A stretch of DNA of 64,000 bases, taken from Erigeron canadensis (taxonomy: Eukaryota; Streptophyta; Magnoliopsida; Asterales; Asteraceae). Location: positions 1,924,501-1,988,500 of the forward strand of contig NC_057761.1 in assembly GCF_010389155.1 (NCBI RefSeq). The letters run 5' to 3'. The position numbers and the translations under genes are program-made. Below are positions 24,801-36,800 of the stretch, in pieces (within the stretch, counting starts at the first letter, position 1; the number at the start of each line of letters is the position of its first letter). The notes under the pieces are model-generated. The model was given only the letters and a program-made list of their open reading frames with translations, was not told the DNA's origin and made no database searches.

Positions 24801-27800
24801 AATCTTGTATTCTGTACAATGTCCTAAAAGGAATTGTTGATATATTATATTGGTTGTTAAAGTCACGCCTAATGATTTAATAATACCTTCAGGAACTACT
24901 TGTTATGAAAAATGGAGTTGAACAGGTTGTGCATGAAGCAAGACCTGGTGACCTCTGTGGTGAAATTGGGGTTCTTTGTTATAGACCTCAACTTTTCACA
25001 GTTCGCACTAAAAGATTAAGCCAGTTACTAAGGTTAAACCGAACAACATTCTTGAACATTGTTCAAGCTAATGTCGGAGACGGGACAATTATCATGAATA
25101 ATCTCCTCCAGGTTTGTTGTAGCTCTTCTCCGATCTAACATTTCACTGTCTCTATTACATGAAAACTGCAATATTTCTGTTTCCGTGACTCTTAAGCTAA
25201 TATGTATGATTGCTAATTAAACTCTACCTTGAGACTCTAAAATGTTGTATTATTAGTTGTATATCTGAAATATTATTGTTTTTTTTTTTTTTTTCTGGGA
25301 GTAGCATTTGAAAGACGTAGACGATCCACTTATGGATGGAGTGTTGTTGGAAACGGAGAACATGCTCGCTCATGGTAGGATGGACTTGCCCCTAAGTCTG
25401 TGCTTTGCCACACTTAGAGGAGACGATTTGTTGTTGCAGAAATTGTTAAAGAAAGGTCTTGATCCAAATGAATCGGACAATAATGGAAGAACCGCTTTGG
25501 TATGCATATCTATATCTATACTACATTATTTGACCTCTTTTTATTTTTTCAAAAAAGAATTTGATCTACATAAACTACTCTTCTCCTTTATTCACTATCT
25601 TATATATCTCCACCTAATATACCAATAATATCCTTAATTATATTATTTGCAACATACATTATCAACCCTTAAAATAACTACAATATCTCCTTTTATATCA
25701 GTTACTTTTATATAAATAATCAAACCGCTACCGCCACTGTTGTCGTCGCCACCACAACCCGTCGCCATTGCCGTCGCCGCCATCACATTGTCGTATCTCA
25801 CGGGCATATGACTTATCCATATTCACGGGAATGTTTACTACCTCTATACTACTCCCTCAGTCCCACTAAATTTGTCGTGTTTTAAATTTTCGAAGTCTTC
25901 GTTTGTACACTTTGACCTTAAAAGTTTTGATTTATATTACATAATATTTGATGATAGGTATATATGAATTGATTGAGTTTTAAATATATTTTTTATTGGT
26001 AAAATTTTCAATCAAATATTATATAACACAAATCAAAATAATTAAGATCAAAATTTATAAAAAAGACTTTGAAAATTCAAAAAAAGACACATTTAGTGGG
26101 ACGGATAAAAGTGTGATGATTTGAATTTTCAAAGTTTAACTTTTACAATTTTGACCAGAAATAATTTTCTTTTTGTTAAATGATACTTGATGAAAATTAT
26201 ATGAATTGACTGTTTTTTAGAAGTGTTATCCATGATATATTTTTCACTAAGTTTTATATAACACAATAATGTATATTTAAGATCAAAGTTTAAAGATTAA
26301 GACTTTGAATATTCATATTAAGACACTTTTAATAGTATAGAAGGATTATATATATATATAGGGTTTTATTAATTGCAACCCTTAAGAGTGTCGTTAAGGT
26401 ACATTAAATAGTTATGCACCTGATATAAACTGTAGCCCACAAGGTTATAGTTAAAGTGTTGGATCAGGCCCCCAATTACACTCACAAACTCACTTATATG
26501 TTATATATATATATATATATATATGCATTTGTAGAGATAAAAGATAAGAGAACTTGCAAAAAGGAAAAGCTTACATTACTTTAATAATAAAGAACATGGC
26601 TATATATAACCTACAATACATACGGTTACAACTTGCTAGTTACCACCTACTACTCCTAATATATAGCCACTAAATTACTTGCTAAATATTCGGTCAAACT
26701 AAGGCCATTTCTTAACTATATAGGTTATGCACAAAACTACTAAATAACTTACTATATGAGCAAGCTAAACTGACTAAACATACTTCAAATAAAATATTAG
26801 ACTCATGCTACTTGAAACCAACACTCTGACTTGTTGACCCGTCAAGATTATCCCAACATTCGCCCCCATAATCTCAACGTCTCGGTCTTTCTACACGAAC
26901 ACATGCTCGCTCTTGTAGTGTTGTTGATTCAGTTTCAACTTGCCTCTAACCAACTTGCAAAACAAAACTCAACCCACTTGTTCTTGAATGCTTGTCATAC
27001 TACAACTTCTTTTCTTTCAATTCTTTCTTTCTGGTAACGATAACAGCAAAAATTTGCAATCTTCTTTTCTTCTTCACGTGATGTTACTTCAACATATGAA
27101 ATCCATGACTTTATATCTTGATTTTAGTGACTCTCTCTTTCTTGGACAAAGACATAACACTTTGCATGAATATACTTACACTTCTTTGACCCACTGGCTT
27201 TCAATATATCCCTTTTCTTTTCTCAACTTAAACCAGATCAATCATGTTTTTTTTATCTCACATATTTCTTTTCATAGAAAAACAACCAAGAAAGAACACC
27301 ACCTCTTCAAACACCTCACTTCCTACGTCTTCTTGTCAGCCACTGATTGTGCACCAAACCGCATAGTGATGATGATTCCGGCAAGAGGCTTCGATCTTGA
27401 GAAGATGATTGAGGTTTAAAGGTTGAAGGTGGTTTGAAGAGAAAACCCTAAAGGGTTTTTTCGGGTTTGTTGGCGATTCCCCGCAGGTAGGTATGGTATA
27501 CCTTTATGCCAAGTGTGTGTTTATGTGTGAGGCGACTGATTTGTGATCATGCCGAATGAATGGGGTTTCCCCTCCTTATATAAGAGAGGGTAACTTGGGG
27601 AGGAAGCTAGGGTTTTGGCATATCTAGGATATGTTTATCCGATTCAGTTGCCATCATTATCCATTTATAATTGGGATATGATTTACTATATTTTAGGAAA
27701 GGATTTAGGTTCATCCCTAACCATTTAGTTATTATTAACACCTCCAGCATAGGCCCTTCGTGTAGGTGCTTCGTAAGGAGCACCCTTTGTACTATGGTTC

Positions 27801-30800
27801 GAAGGGGTACATCGTCAAGCCCCCAGTCTAACATTATAGACTGTTAAGGCTATGATTTTAGACTATACTTCTCCATCTTCTAACTCTCCGGTCTTCATAC
27901 AATTTCGTTTGAATAAGCTTTTGCTCGGAGGACTAAAGATGCTCAATTTTGATAGATCTTTGGTACCATCCAATGTCGATTTTTTCTACATATTTTCTTT
28001 CGAGTGACAAGTGGTAATAGTTGATAAAACGGTTGGGATGAGGCTTCGTTGTCCGCGTTATTATACCTTTGAATTGTTTTCGTCTCTATTGATCACTTCT
28101 CGCTCAGATAACTCTCTTTCTTTGTGTAAAAGTGATATGCGAATGGTGACTTTTGTTAAATAAGATAAGGGAGTGAGCGATTTTTGTAAGGTACTTCCAC
28201 GAAGGCTCTTTGATATGGTTTTACTAGAGATCGACTGTTTTGTTTTAGGGACCCTTGATCTTCGAATTTCACTTTTTTGCGCGATAGTGGATTTACGGGG
28301 ATCATTGAGTCTTGTGATAGAGGAAATTGGGAATGTATTTATGGATGATCATGAAGTGCTATGCTTCTGGTGGCATGGTGTCCTTAGTGAATTAGTGCAC
28401 TTTGCTTCGTAGGGTGTAGTCCCTTTGAGCAGCGAAGGCTATCTTGGGACGGGGTCTTTTGTTATTGCATTTTTTTTGGATAAATTGATGGGAAACGTGA
28501 GCGTCATGCATGGTGGGTGGAACTAGGCATAGTAGTTTTTTGGGGTGGTGTGGAGGTTAGGTATTCGTAATGAGAGAGTTTCTTCTTATCGGTCTTCCTC
28601 ATAATGAGGTAAGCTTCGATGTATCTTCTCATTTTTCTGTTATGTTAATAAACGGTGTTGTACCCTTCAAATCAGGGGTTGTATTTCCGTTGTATCGGGT
28701 TGTTCCACTTTTGTTGCTTTGTTCAGTAACTACCTGCGTTGATGAGCTTGATGTTCATTACTTTTACTTGTCAGGTGGTTGTGTCCTTGTTTCGTAGACC
28801 ACATGGTTATCTTCTTGTGATTCCTTCCATTGATGTAGGGTAGAAGTTGCAGACTTTAGGAATTTTGTTTCTCGTTATGTGGAGAAGGCAACGCTTATGT
28901 TTTAGAGTTACGTAGGATATGTTCTTCATATATTGTTGATTCTGATGTCTTTGGATGACTATTCTCTTCTTGTAGTTATTCAAGAAGGTGCTAGAGGTAT
29001 TCTTGTTGTCATGGGAGGTTTCATTGGAGTTCCCAAGGAGGGATCCCACTTTTCTCTTTCTGATTTTGGTAGTGGTTTATGTAGGCCACTATCTTTTGTT
29101 GACTTTTTCAATCTTTTTTTATGGGCTACGGGTGATGAACTATTCTTTATATATTCGGAAGTCATTTTGAAGATATATTATGAAGGGTTCATCATTCAGA
29201 GCTACCTTTTTATTGCTTTGAGAGTTGTCTCTGGAACTTCGGGGGCGCATGTATGGCCTCCGTATGGTCATGTAGAAGTTTGCTAGAAATTGAAGGTCTT
29301 TTCTTGTATGTGCACGGTATCATCATTAGATTGTTTCGTGTCTAATGCTTTTTTGGGTTAGTTTGGTAAAACTCTGCATGGTATCAAAGGCAACCACCTT
29401 CGTCTTTTTATTGCATGCTCCGTAGTAAGATATTTTTACTTACGGTTAGGCTTTTGTAATGGAATGCTTGGAAGTGTTATTTCCTCTTTTCATTGTTGTT
29501 ATATATATATATGTTTGTTTTTTTTCCATGTCTCTTTTTTATATATGGTCCCGAAGGATCTTCCTAAGGTTTCCGTATTTATTTGTGTTATAATTGTGTG
29601 TGGTTGCGAAGGGTCTCCCTTCGTTGTTCCACGTCTTTGTTGTGCGTTTTGTACCTTAGGACAGTCTTTTTCGGTCTCTGAATTTAAGCTATGTGGGCGT
29701 CCCCTTGAACATGCGTTTAATTCATGAAAATACATCTTACGTGGGTAAAGGAAATGCATGCGGTAAGTAGATAGAACGATAGGGAGGGACCCTTCGTAAT
29801 GGTAAGTATAAGGGTGTGTTCACCGCTTTCTGACCTTAATAAGGCCATGAGTTTTACGACATGGGCCACGTAGGTCTCGTATGTGATTTTGGTGCCTTCG
29901 AGGGTGGAACCTTTATATCATGCCTATTTTTAATCTCAGTACTCACATATGGACGACTCCATAAATTAGCCATTATGAAGCTTTGTCTAAACTTGGTAGT
30001 TAAGCTATTACGTCATTTAAACAACTGTCGGATGTGAGCTGAGATCAGAGAGTTAGCATAATATCTAATAAATACTTATATGGTTGGTAGGTTGCACCAT
30101 TTTTGGTATAAATCATTGTGGTCTTAATAGGACCGATGTTTGGCCAATTGCGGAGGGCGTTGCCTTCCTATTTTTCAATGGCCTCCTTATTTATAATTTA
30201 TTATTAATATGAGGTTTTCTCCGTATTGAGTGAAAGGTATCTGCTATGGCAATCTCTTACATTTGAATATATCATTCCATTGAAGTATTTGATCTTGTTT
30301 TAAATGGTTTCTAGTGTTTGTTTTCTCGAAGGGGTATGCCCTTCGTTTTATGATTCTAGAGTGTGATCTAGGCTCCTATAGGTTTAGGAACATTAGTGCA
30401 TGGTTCCGAAGGCAACCACCCGCGGAATTCCATGTCTCACATTTTATTGCCTCAGGATTGTATCCTTGTGGCTCTAATTATATGCTATTTGAGCGTTTCT
30501 TTGTTATACTTGGATTTCTGTAAGTTTTTAGGGTAATGTCCTATATTTGGCAGTAGAGTTTAATTGATGCTTGGTTACGAGGCTGAGGCCTTGGTAACTA
30601 TTTGAGTAAGCTCTTCTAGTAAAAGGTGTTGGAGGATTTTGTCTGAGTCCCTAAGTGTCTCAACGAGAATGGGACGAGGACTTCTTCGACTTATACATTG
30701 TGTAAGGTATTGTTGGTAAGGGGTAAATCTTTCGATATTCAGATGTCATAAAGGAATTAATGCGGCAAGTTGTATATGACCTTCTAGATCTACGGGAAGG

Positions 30801-33800
30801 TGTATTCGTTAGGCCTCTCGGGCTTAATGGTAGTGACAAAACGTTTATTTGTTGACCTCCGTGCTTGCGGAGGGGCGTTATTTAAAAGATTTATGGGATA
30901 GAAGTATGAGTGATAGTAGTCTCGACCTTCATAGGTTTAAATAAGACTTTTAATACAAGATCGTAGGCTCATGGCCTCTGATATATTTTGGTTTCGTGTT
31001 TTCCCCATGGTGTATGAGTTTTATGTGCTTGACATTTATCTCGATCATATGTGTATATGCTCCTCAAGGGCACATTAGTTTTTGGGTAATAGACCTGTTT
31101 TCAGAGTTTTACGAAAGAAAACTATTATACCCGATAATTTTGCTCTACGGAGGTTGTCTGTGGCTTTATCTTGACGGGAATATTTTAGTATGTCAATAAT
31201 TTTTAGGGATTGGCTTTATAAGGCTTATGCGTTACGAATTAAGTCATAGGTAACCCGTGGTATATGCTTTAGACTATCATGTAGGTGACCATTTATATAA
31301 GCTATATATACCTTTAGGCAAAATATAAAAGATCATGGCTTTAGTGCATACTTTGGGGTTTTAATGCCTATAGAGTTTGGTTGGAGAGTTTTTACCTCAC
31401 GTTTTGAGCTTTATGGAAATAGATTGCAGATGTGATCCTTTCTAGTGTAGCTCTGTGACTAGAGAGAGTGTCAAAGAGATTTGTGAACCTGGTTGCGCGA
31501 AGTTACCGAAGGTTATGTGAGGTATATACCATCACGCACCTAGTCTAACTTTATGGGCTGCTAGGGTCGTGATTTTAGACTTAATGTCTTATCTTTTGAT
31601 TGCGCGAGTTTCTCGAATTATTGTATCGAATCTACTTCGGCTTCCTAATGTTGCTGAAGGTTGTCGAAGGTCTCCGAAGCTCGCCAAAGGCGGTTGAGGG
31701 TTTCCGAAGCTTATTGAAGGCTGCCAAAGGTGTTCGAAGCTCATCGAAGGCCATCGGAGGTTTATGAAGCTTGTTGGATGCTATCGAAGGTGTCCGAAGC
31801 TCAACGAAGGTTGTCAGATGTTTTAGGTCAAGCTCTCTATCTGGATCTTCATCGGAGAAGTTACATAGCAGACCCTTCATATTGATCTTTTTCTTTTATC
31901 ATAAGAATTTATTATTACTATTTTGTACCATTAAGATGGTTTTGTATAATAGAAGAGGTTGTAAGAGATTTATCGTTTTGCATCGGATTTAGATTTATCT
32001 AAAACCGCATGATGCATGGAAAAGTTGACGGCTTGTGAGCCGTCGTGTGTTATTCTTAAATAAAAGATTTTTTCTTCTAGACATTGGTCTCATATATGGA
32101 CCATTATGTATGATAAATATAATATCTTGGGTATTCCAGAATGTTGATAGTAATTATCGATGCTAATGCATGTGGCATATATTTAAGGTCGATCGCCGCG
32201 TATTATTGCTGTGTGTTGTTGTTTTATTATTATAACTATAACATATATATATATAGGTATAGGTATATATTATTAAGATGGTTGTATCTTATACCAATGA
32301 GGTATATATTATTAAGTCGGTCAAAAATATCAAACTAGATTATCAAATCCGACTATTTACGATTTCATAAATTATGCGTCATCATGAGCAAGTATATAAT
32401 TTTGAGGTTTACTATGCATATACGTATGCATGTAACCTTTTTATGGAAAACCTACTAAAGTTGTAGATAAAGAACTTTCCTTGTTAGTGTTAGTTAAATT
32501 CAAGGAGTTATTCAATATATGAGTACTTGGTGTTCAATAAAAGTTGTTGATGACGGTAGATTAACATACATGTATTGCAATCAATTAACATCTATTAATT
32601 GAAGTTTAATATATCTTAATGTGCACATGTATATCTATTCTTACTGATGGCGTATCCGTACTACGCTACGAAGGGTCTGCCAAACAAACAAATATTACCC
32701 CGCAGGATCGCGAAAGAGCTTGCGGGTGAAAGGCACCCGGTTGGAAGTAACACTTAAACAAGGAAGAGATCACCTAAATCTCTTCCTCCCTAAATTAAGG
32801 ACGATTGGTTCCAAATTATTTAGGAAATTAAATCTATTCCTAAGAATGAGGAAAACCTATCTACAAAGGAGTTCTCCCACCTTACGGACTTCTGGTCCTA
32901 TAAAAGGGATACGACGAGATAAGAACACAACACACTTCCACTTTGATTAGCGTAAAGAGGCTTACACTCTACCTACTGGGAATCGCTAGCAATCAGAGTC
33001 AGAAACATCCCCCATTTATCCTTAGCGTGATCCGGTGTACAAACACTTACTGTCAGCAACTAGCGATTCTTCTAAATAATTTTACATAGGTATAACAGCT
33101 GATAGTATTTGCAAGAATATAATAATTGTACCTATAATTGGCGCATGGTGTGAGTATAGGTGAACGAGGAGATACTTACATACGAATCTGATTGCAGAGG
33201 AAAATCGTCTAAGAAAAACCTTTTATCCGTTTGAGCTTCTCTTTACAATAATCTATCATCGTTTTAGTTTGGCACGACAAATCATAGTGTGGTTGGATTT
33301 TTGATATGAATCCGTGTGGGGTTCCACGGATGACGCCAAATGATTGTGCACCAAACCGCATAGTGACGATGATTCCGGCAAGAGGCTTCGATCTCGAGAA
33401 GATGATTGAGGTTTAAAGGTTGAATGTAGTTTGAAGAGAAAACCATAAAGGGTTTTTTAGGGTTTGTTGGCGATTCCCCGCAGGTAGGTATGGTATACCT
33501 TTACGCCAACTGTGTGTTTATGTGTGAGGCGGCTGATTTGTGATCATGCCGAATGACTGGGGTTTCCCTTCCTTATATAGGAAAGGGTAACTTGTGGAGG
33601 AAGCTAGGGTTGGCATATCTAGGATATGTTTATCCGATTCGGTTGCCATCCATATCCCTCTTGCTTGCCATCATTATCCCTTTATAATTGGGATATAATT
33701 TACTATATTTCAGGAAAGCATTTAGGTTTATCCCTAACTAACTATTTATTATTAACACCTCCGGCATAGGCCCTTCGTGTAGGTGCTTCGTATGGAGTAC

Positions 33801-36800
33801 CCTTCGTACTATGGTTCGAAGGGGTACATCGTCAGCCACCATAGTCCACCACCGGCTATTATTTGTCTTAACACATAACATGTTTTGCGCACAACACTTT
33901 TGCGATTCGAGCATCCACGATCATAAAAACAAATGCACCAGCTACTTTCTTTCATCCGCTAAACGAAACGAATCCAAAGCCGCTTGTTTTGTCTCGACCT
34001 TTCTTTTGTGGTGACTTACCCATAACTAACGACGAAACTCTCTAAAACTTTAGTACTTCTAACAGCCATGAGACACTTGTGTTCACCCATCACCCTTCTG
34101 TTCTTCTCCACCTTGCTTCTTTCTTTACTTTCTTACGGGATCCCTTTTCTCTTGCTATTCTTGCTACTTGCTGCTTGCTTTTGCTTTCTTGTCGCGACAT
34201 TCTTTCTTTCTTCTTGCTGATCTTGCTACTGCTACATGGATTCAAAACAGAACCAGCGGCTGCTGATAATTGACGATGAGACCTACATGCTTGCTGCTGC
34301 TCTTCTTTTCTGCCCTGCAGAGAAGGGGCTGCTCTTTCTCTCGCCACCGACTCTCAAACCGGCCCTTTACCTCGACCTTTGTTTGATACCAAGTGTAGGA
34401 TCAGGCCCCCAATTACACTCACAAACTCACTTATATGTTATATATGTATATGTATTTGCAGAGATAAAAGATAAGGGAACTTGCAAAAAGGAAAAGCTTA
34501 CATTACTTTAATAAAGGACATGGCTATATATAGCCTACACTACGTCACTACATTCGGTTACAACTTGCTAGTTACCACCCACTACTCCTAATATGTAGCC
34601 ACTAAAATACTTCCTAAATATCCGGTCAAACTATGGCCACTTCTTAACTATATAGAACATGCACATAACTACTAAATAACTTACTAGGGGTTGGGTATTG
34701 TAAAACAAGTATTAAATTAAAACAAATAAGACAAGATCTTGACCCTTAGATCATGGTTAAATTGATGCACGAAGATTCACAAAGCAGTTGATGCACGATG
34801 ATTTTCATGATGGACAGTGAATTTCAATGAAGTGAAACCTATTGTTTTATTTGTTTCACTTTAGTACTTGTTTTATTTTACCTAAAACCTAACTTACTAT
34901 ATGAGCAATCTAAACTACTAAACATACTTAAGATAAAATATTAGACTCATGCTAATTAAAACCGACACTTTGACTTGTTGACACATCCAGATTATTCCAA
35001 CATAAAGTGCATTAAGTAGTTGTGTACTTCATAAAATTTAGAGATAGATTTTTGACATAATAAATATAAGTTTTAATTCACGGGTGCAATTATCACTCTC
35101 TTTGTTTATAAGGCAAGTAATTAATATGCAACAAAGTTAACATTCAATAATCTTTTAACAATAAAAGGAATTTCATTAGCTAACTTAATTTTATAGCTAG
35201 AGACCTCAATTACGTTGTTACCCTTAAAATGTCGGATTAGGATCCTCTATAGTTGATCCAACTTTATAAGTTGGATTAACTTTAATCCAATGGTCAAGAT
35301 TAAAATTTGATGCTTAAATTTTTACCATTGGATTTAATCCAATGGTTAAAATTTTATAGTTACATGATCTCAATCTTAAAATGTCTATTTGCTGGAAATT
35401 TTGATCTTTTTAGTGTAATAAAGTCGAGAAACTATCTACGTAAACTATATTAGCGAATTGTATGCATTTCTAGTATACACATGTCTCAACGTGATTTTAT
35501 GTTATTATCAGCACATAGCTGCGTCAAAAGGAAGTGAGAACTCTGTTCTTCTGCTGCTTGATTATGGGGCAGACCCCAGCTGCAAAGGTAGTTCCTTTTC
35601 TCCTTCTTTAAAGCAAAATACAAAGTTAATCTTTCGTTCAATTCAAGGGAAGTCATTAATTCTTTTGGGAAAAAGACTTTTGGGTCTGAATGATTTTAAT
35701 AGACCATTGGAAGCTACAAATAATTACTTGGTTGGACCTGATCTTATATTTGACATGTTATCCATCTGATGTACTCATAAGGTTTCCACCTCTTGTATTA
35801 ATAGCTACAAGAATATTTTGGTACTTGGTTTACATCTATAATGTTTTCTGAATTTTACAAGTTCTTGTACATTGACCCACAGATTCAGAAGGGAACGTTC
35901 CATTGTGGGAGGCTATGATAGGCAACCATGAGATGGTAGTCAAAGTGTTAGCAGATAACGGTGCAAGCCTATCTTCTGGTGACGTAGGGCAGTTTTCGTG
36001 CATTGCATCTGAGCAAAACAACTTAAATTTACTCAAGAAAATAACACGCCATGGAGGGGACGTAACTCGTTCTAGAAACGATGGATCGACAGCTCTTCAT
36101 GTTGCAGTCTGTGAAGGAAATATCGAAATCGTGAAATACCTATTAGACCAAGGAGCCAACATTGACCAACAAGATCATCAAGGATGGACCCCCCGAGACT
36201 TGGCTGACCAACAAGGACACGAAGATATAAAAACCCTCTTCCTGACTGTAAAGTTCACAGATGACCAACAGCTCACCAGCACGACTCCACTCGTCTCAAT
36301 CCCCGAGGAGAAAGATGCACATGATTTTCTACACGTGAAGTTTCTCGGGAGGTTTAAAAGTGAGCCAGCAATATTCCGGCCAAGTTCACAATATGCCGAT
36401 GATGGATCTTTGAGTCGACATAGGAGAAGAAAAGGTGACAATTTTCACAATTCTCTGTTTGGTATAATGTTGAATGCTCGAGAGGGGGAGACGAGTATAG
36501 ACTTGTCCCCGAGGCCCAAAAGTATGACAATTGTTGGCAAGAGGGAAATCCATGGTAGGGTGGTTGTAAGTTGCCCCACGAAAGGAGACATTGCAGGGAA
36601 ACTAGTTTTATTACCAAAAACATTCCAGGAAGTATTGGAGATTGGTGTAAAAAAATATGGGTTTTTGCCTTCAAAAGTTGTAAACAAAGAGGGGGCTGAA
36701 GTAGATGAAATAGAAGTAATTAGGGATGGTGATCATCTAGTTTTTGTGGGGGACTCAAAACAGACAGTCCAGGAATCAGATAAGCAAGATGGTAAAAGCC

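Larger units (their letters stand above)
27344..33834 (-). mobile_element. Coding-less large LTR retroelement (LARD-like), nested in the intron 8 element
   Basis: The LTRs at 27344-27817 and 33341-33834 start TGATTGTGCACC and end CATCGTCA as read on the + strand. The TSD GCCAC lies at 27339-27343 and 33835-33839. The purine tract on the - strand (CTGGGGGCT) lies right of 27817. The primer-binding site on the - strand is TTTGGCGTCATCCGTGG (33324-33340); TGGCGYC-type sites are frequent in Ty3/Gypsy elements of the TAT/Retand kind (family knowledge). The 5.5-kb inside has no gag or pol ORF. CGAAGG/CCTTCG words are scattered throughout. Confidence 0.9.
26457..35002 (-). mobile_element. Small non-autonomous LTR retroelement in AKT1 intron 8, expanded by nested insertions
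   Basis: Copy orientation is -. The 3' LTR is 26457-26858 and the 5' LTR 34394-35002; the TSD TAAAG lies at 26452-26456 and 35003-35007. The primer-binding site (TTGGTATCAAA on the - strand) abuts the 5' LTR at about 34382-34393, and a purine tract (ATGGGGGCGAA on the - strand) lies just right of 26858. With the nested elements removed it is about 1.84 kb, with about 1.0 kb of internal sequence and no gag or pol. It is therefore TRIM-like or a deletion derivative of a Copia element. Confidence 0.9.
25500..35511 (+). other. AKT1 intron 8 (10.0 kb) with nested insertions
   Basis: The donor GTATGC follows the NNGRTAL block and the acceptor TTATCAG precedes HIAASKG, so the ankyrin repeat region is split here. 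Contents in order: Helitron-like remnant, two Stowaway-like MITEs, then an LTR element (26457-35002) that contains a second LTR element (27344-33834), a solo LTR (32645-33045) and a MITE (34687-34889). Without these about 1 kb of ordinary intron remains. Confidence 0.88.

Noticed and set aside
28173..31199. Several ORFs of 60-117 codons in the LARD-like element
   Set aside because: No recognisable domain, no order like gag-pol, and lengths expected by chance in 5 kb. The region is the non-coding inside of an LTR element.
34079..34511. Small ORFs of 64-91 codons near 34.1-34.5 kb
   Set aside because: They lie in the inside and LTR of the non-autonomous element; Leu/Ser-rich composition and no domain.
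25500..35511. AKT1 split into two genes or a pseudogene by the 10-kb interval
   Set aside because: Exons on both sides join in frame at the ankyrin block with proper GT and AG sites; all of the interval beyond about 1 kb is explained by dated insertions.
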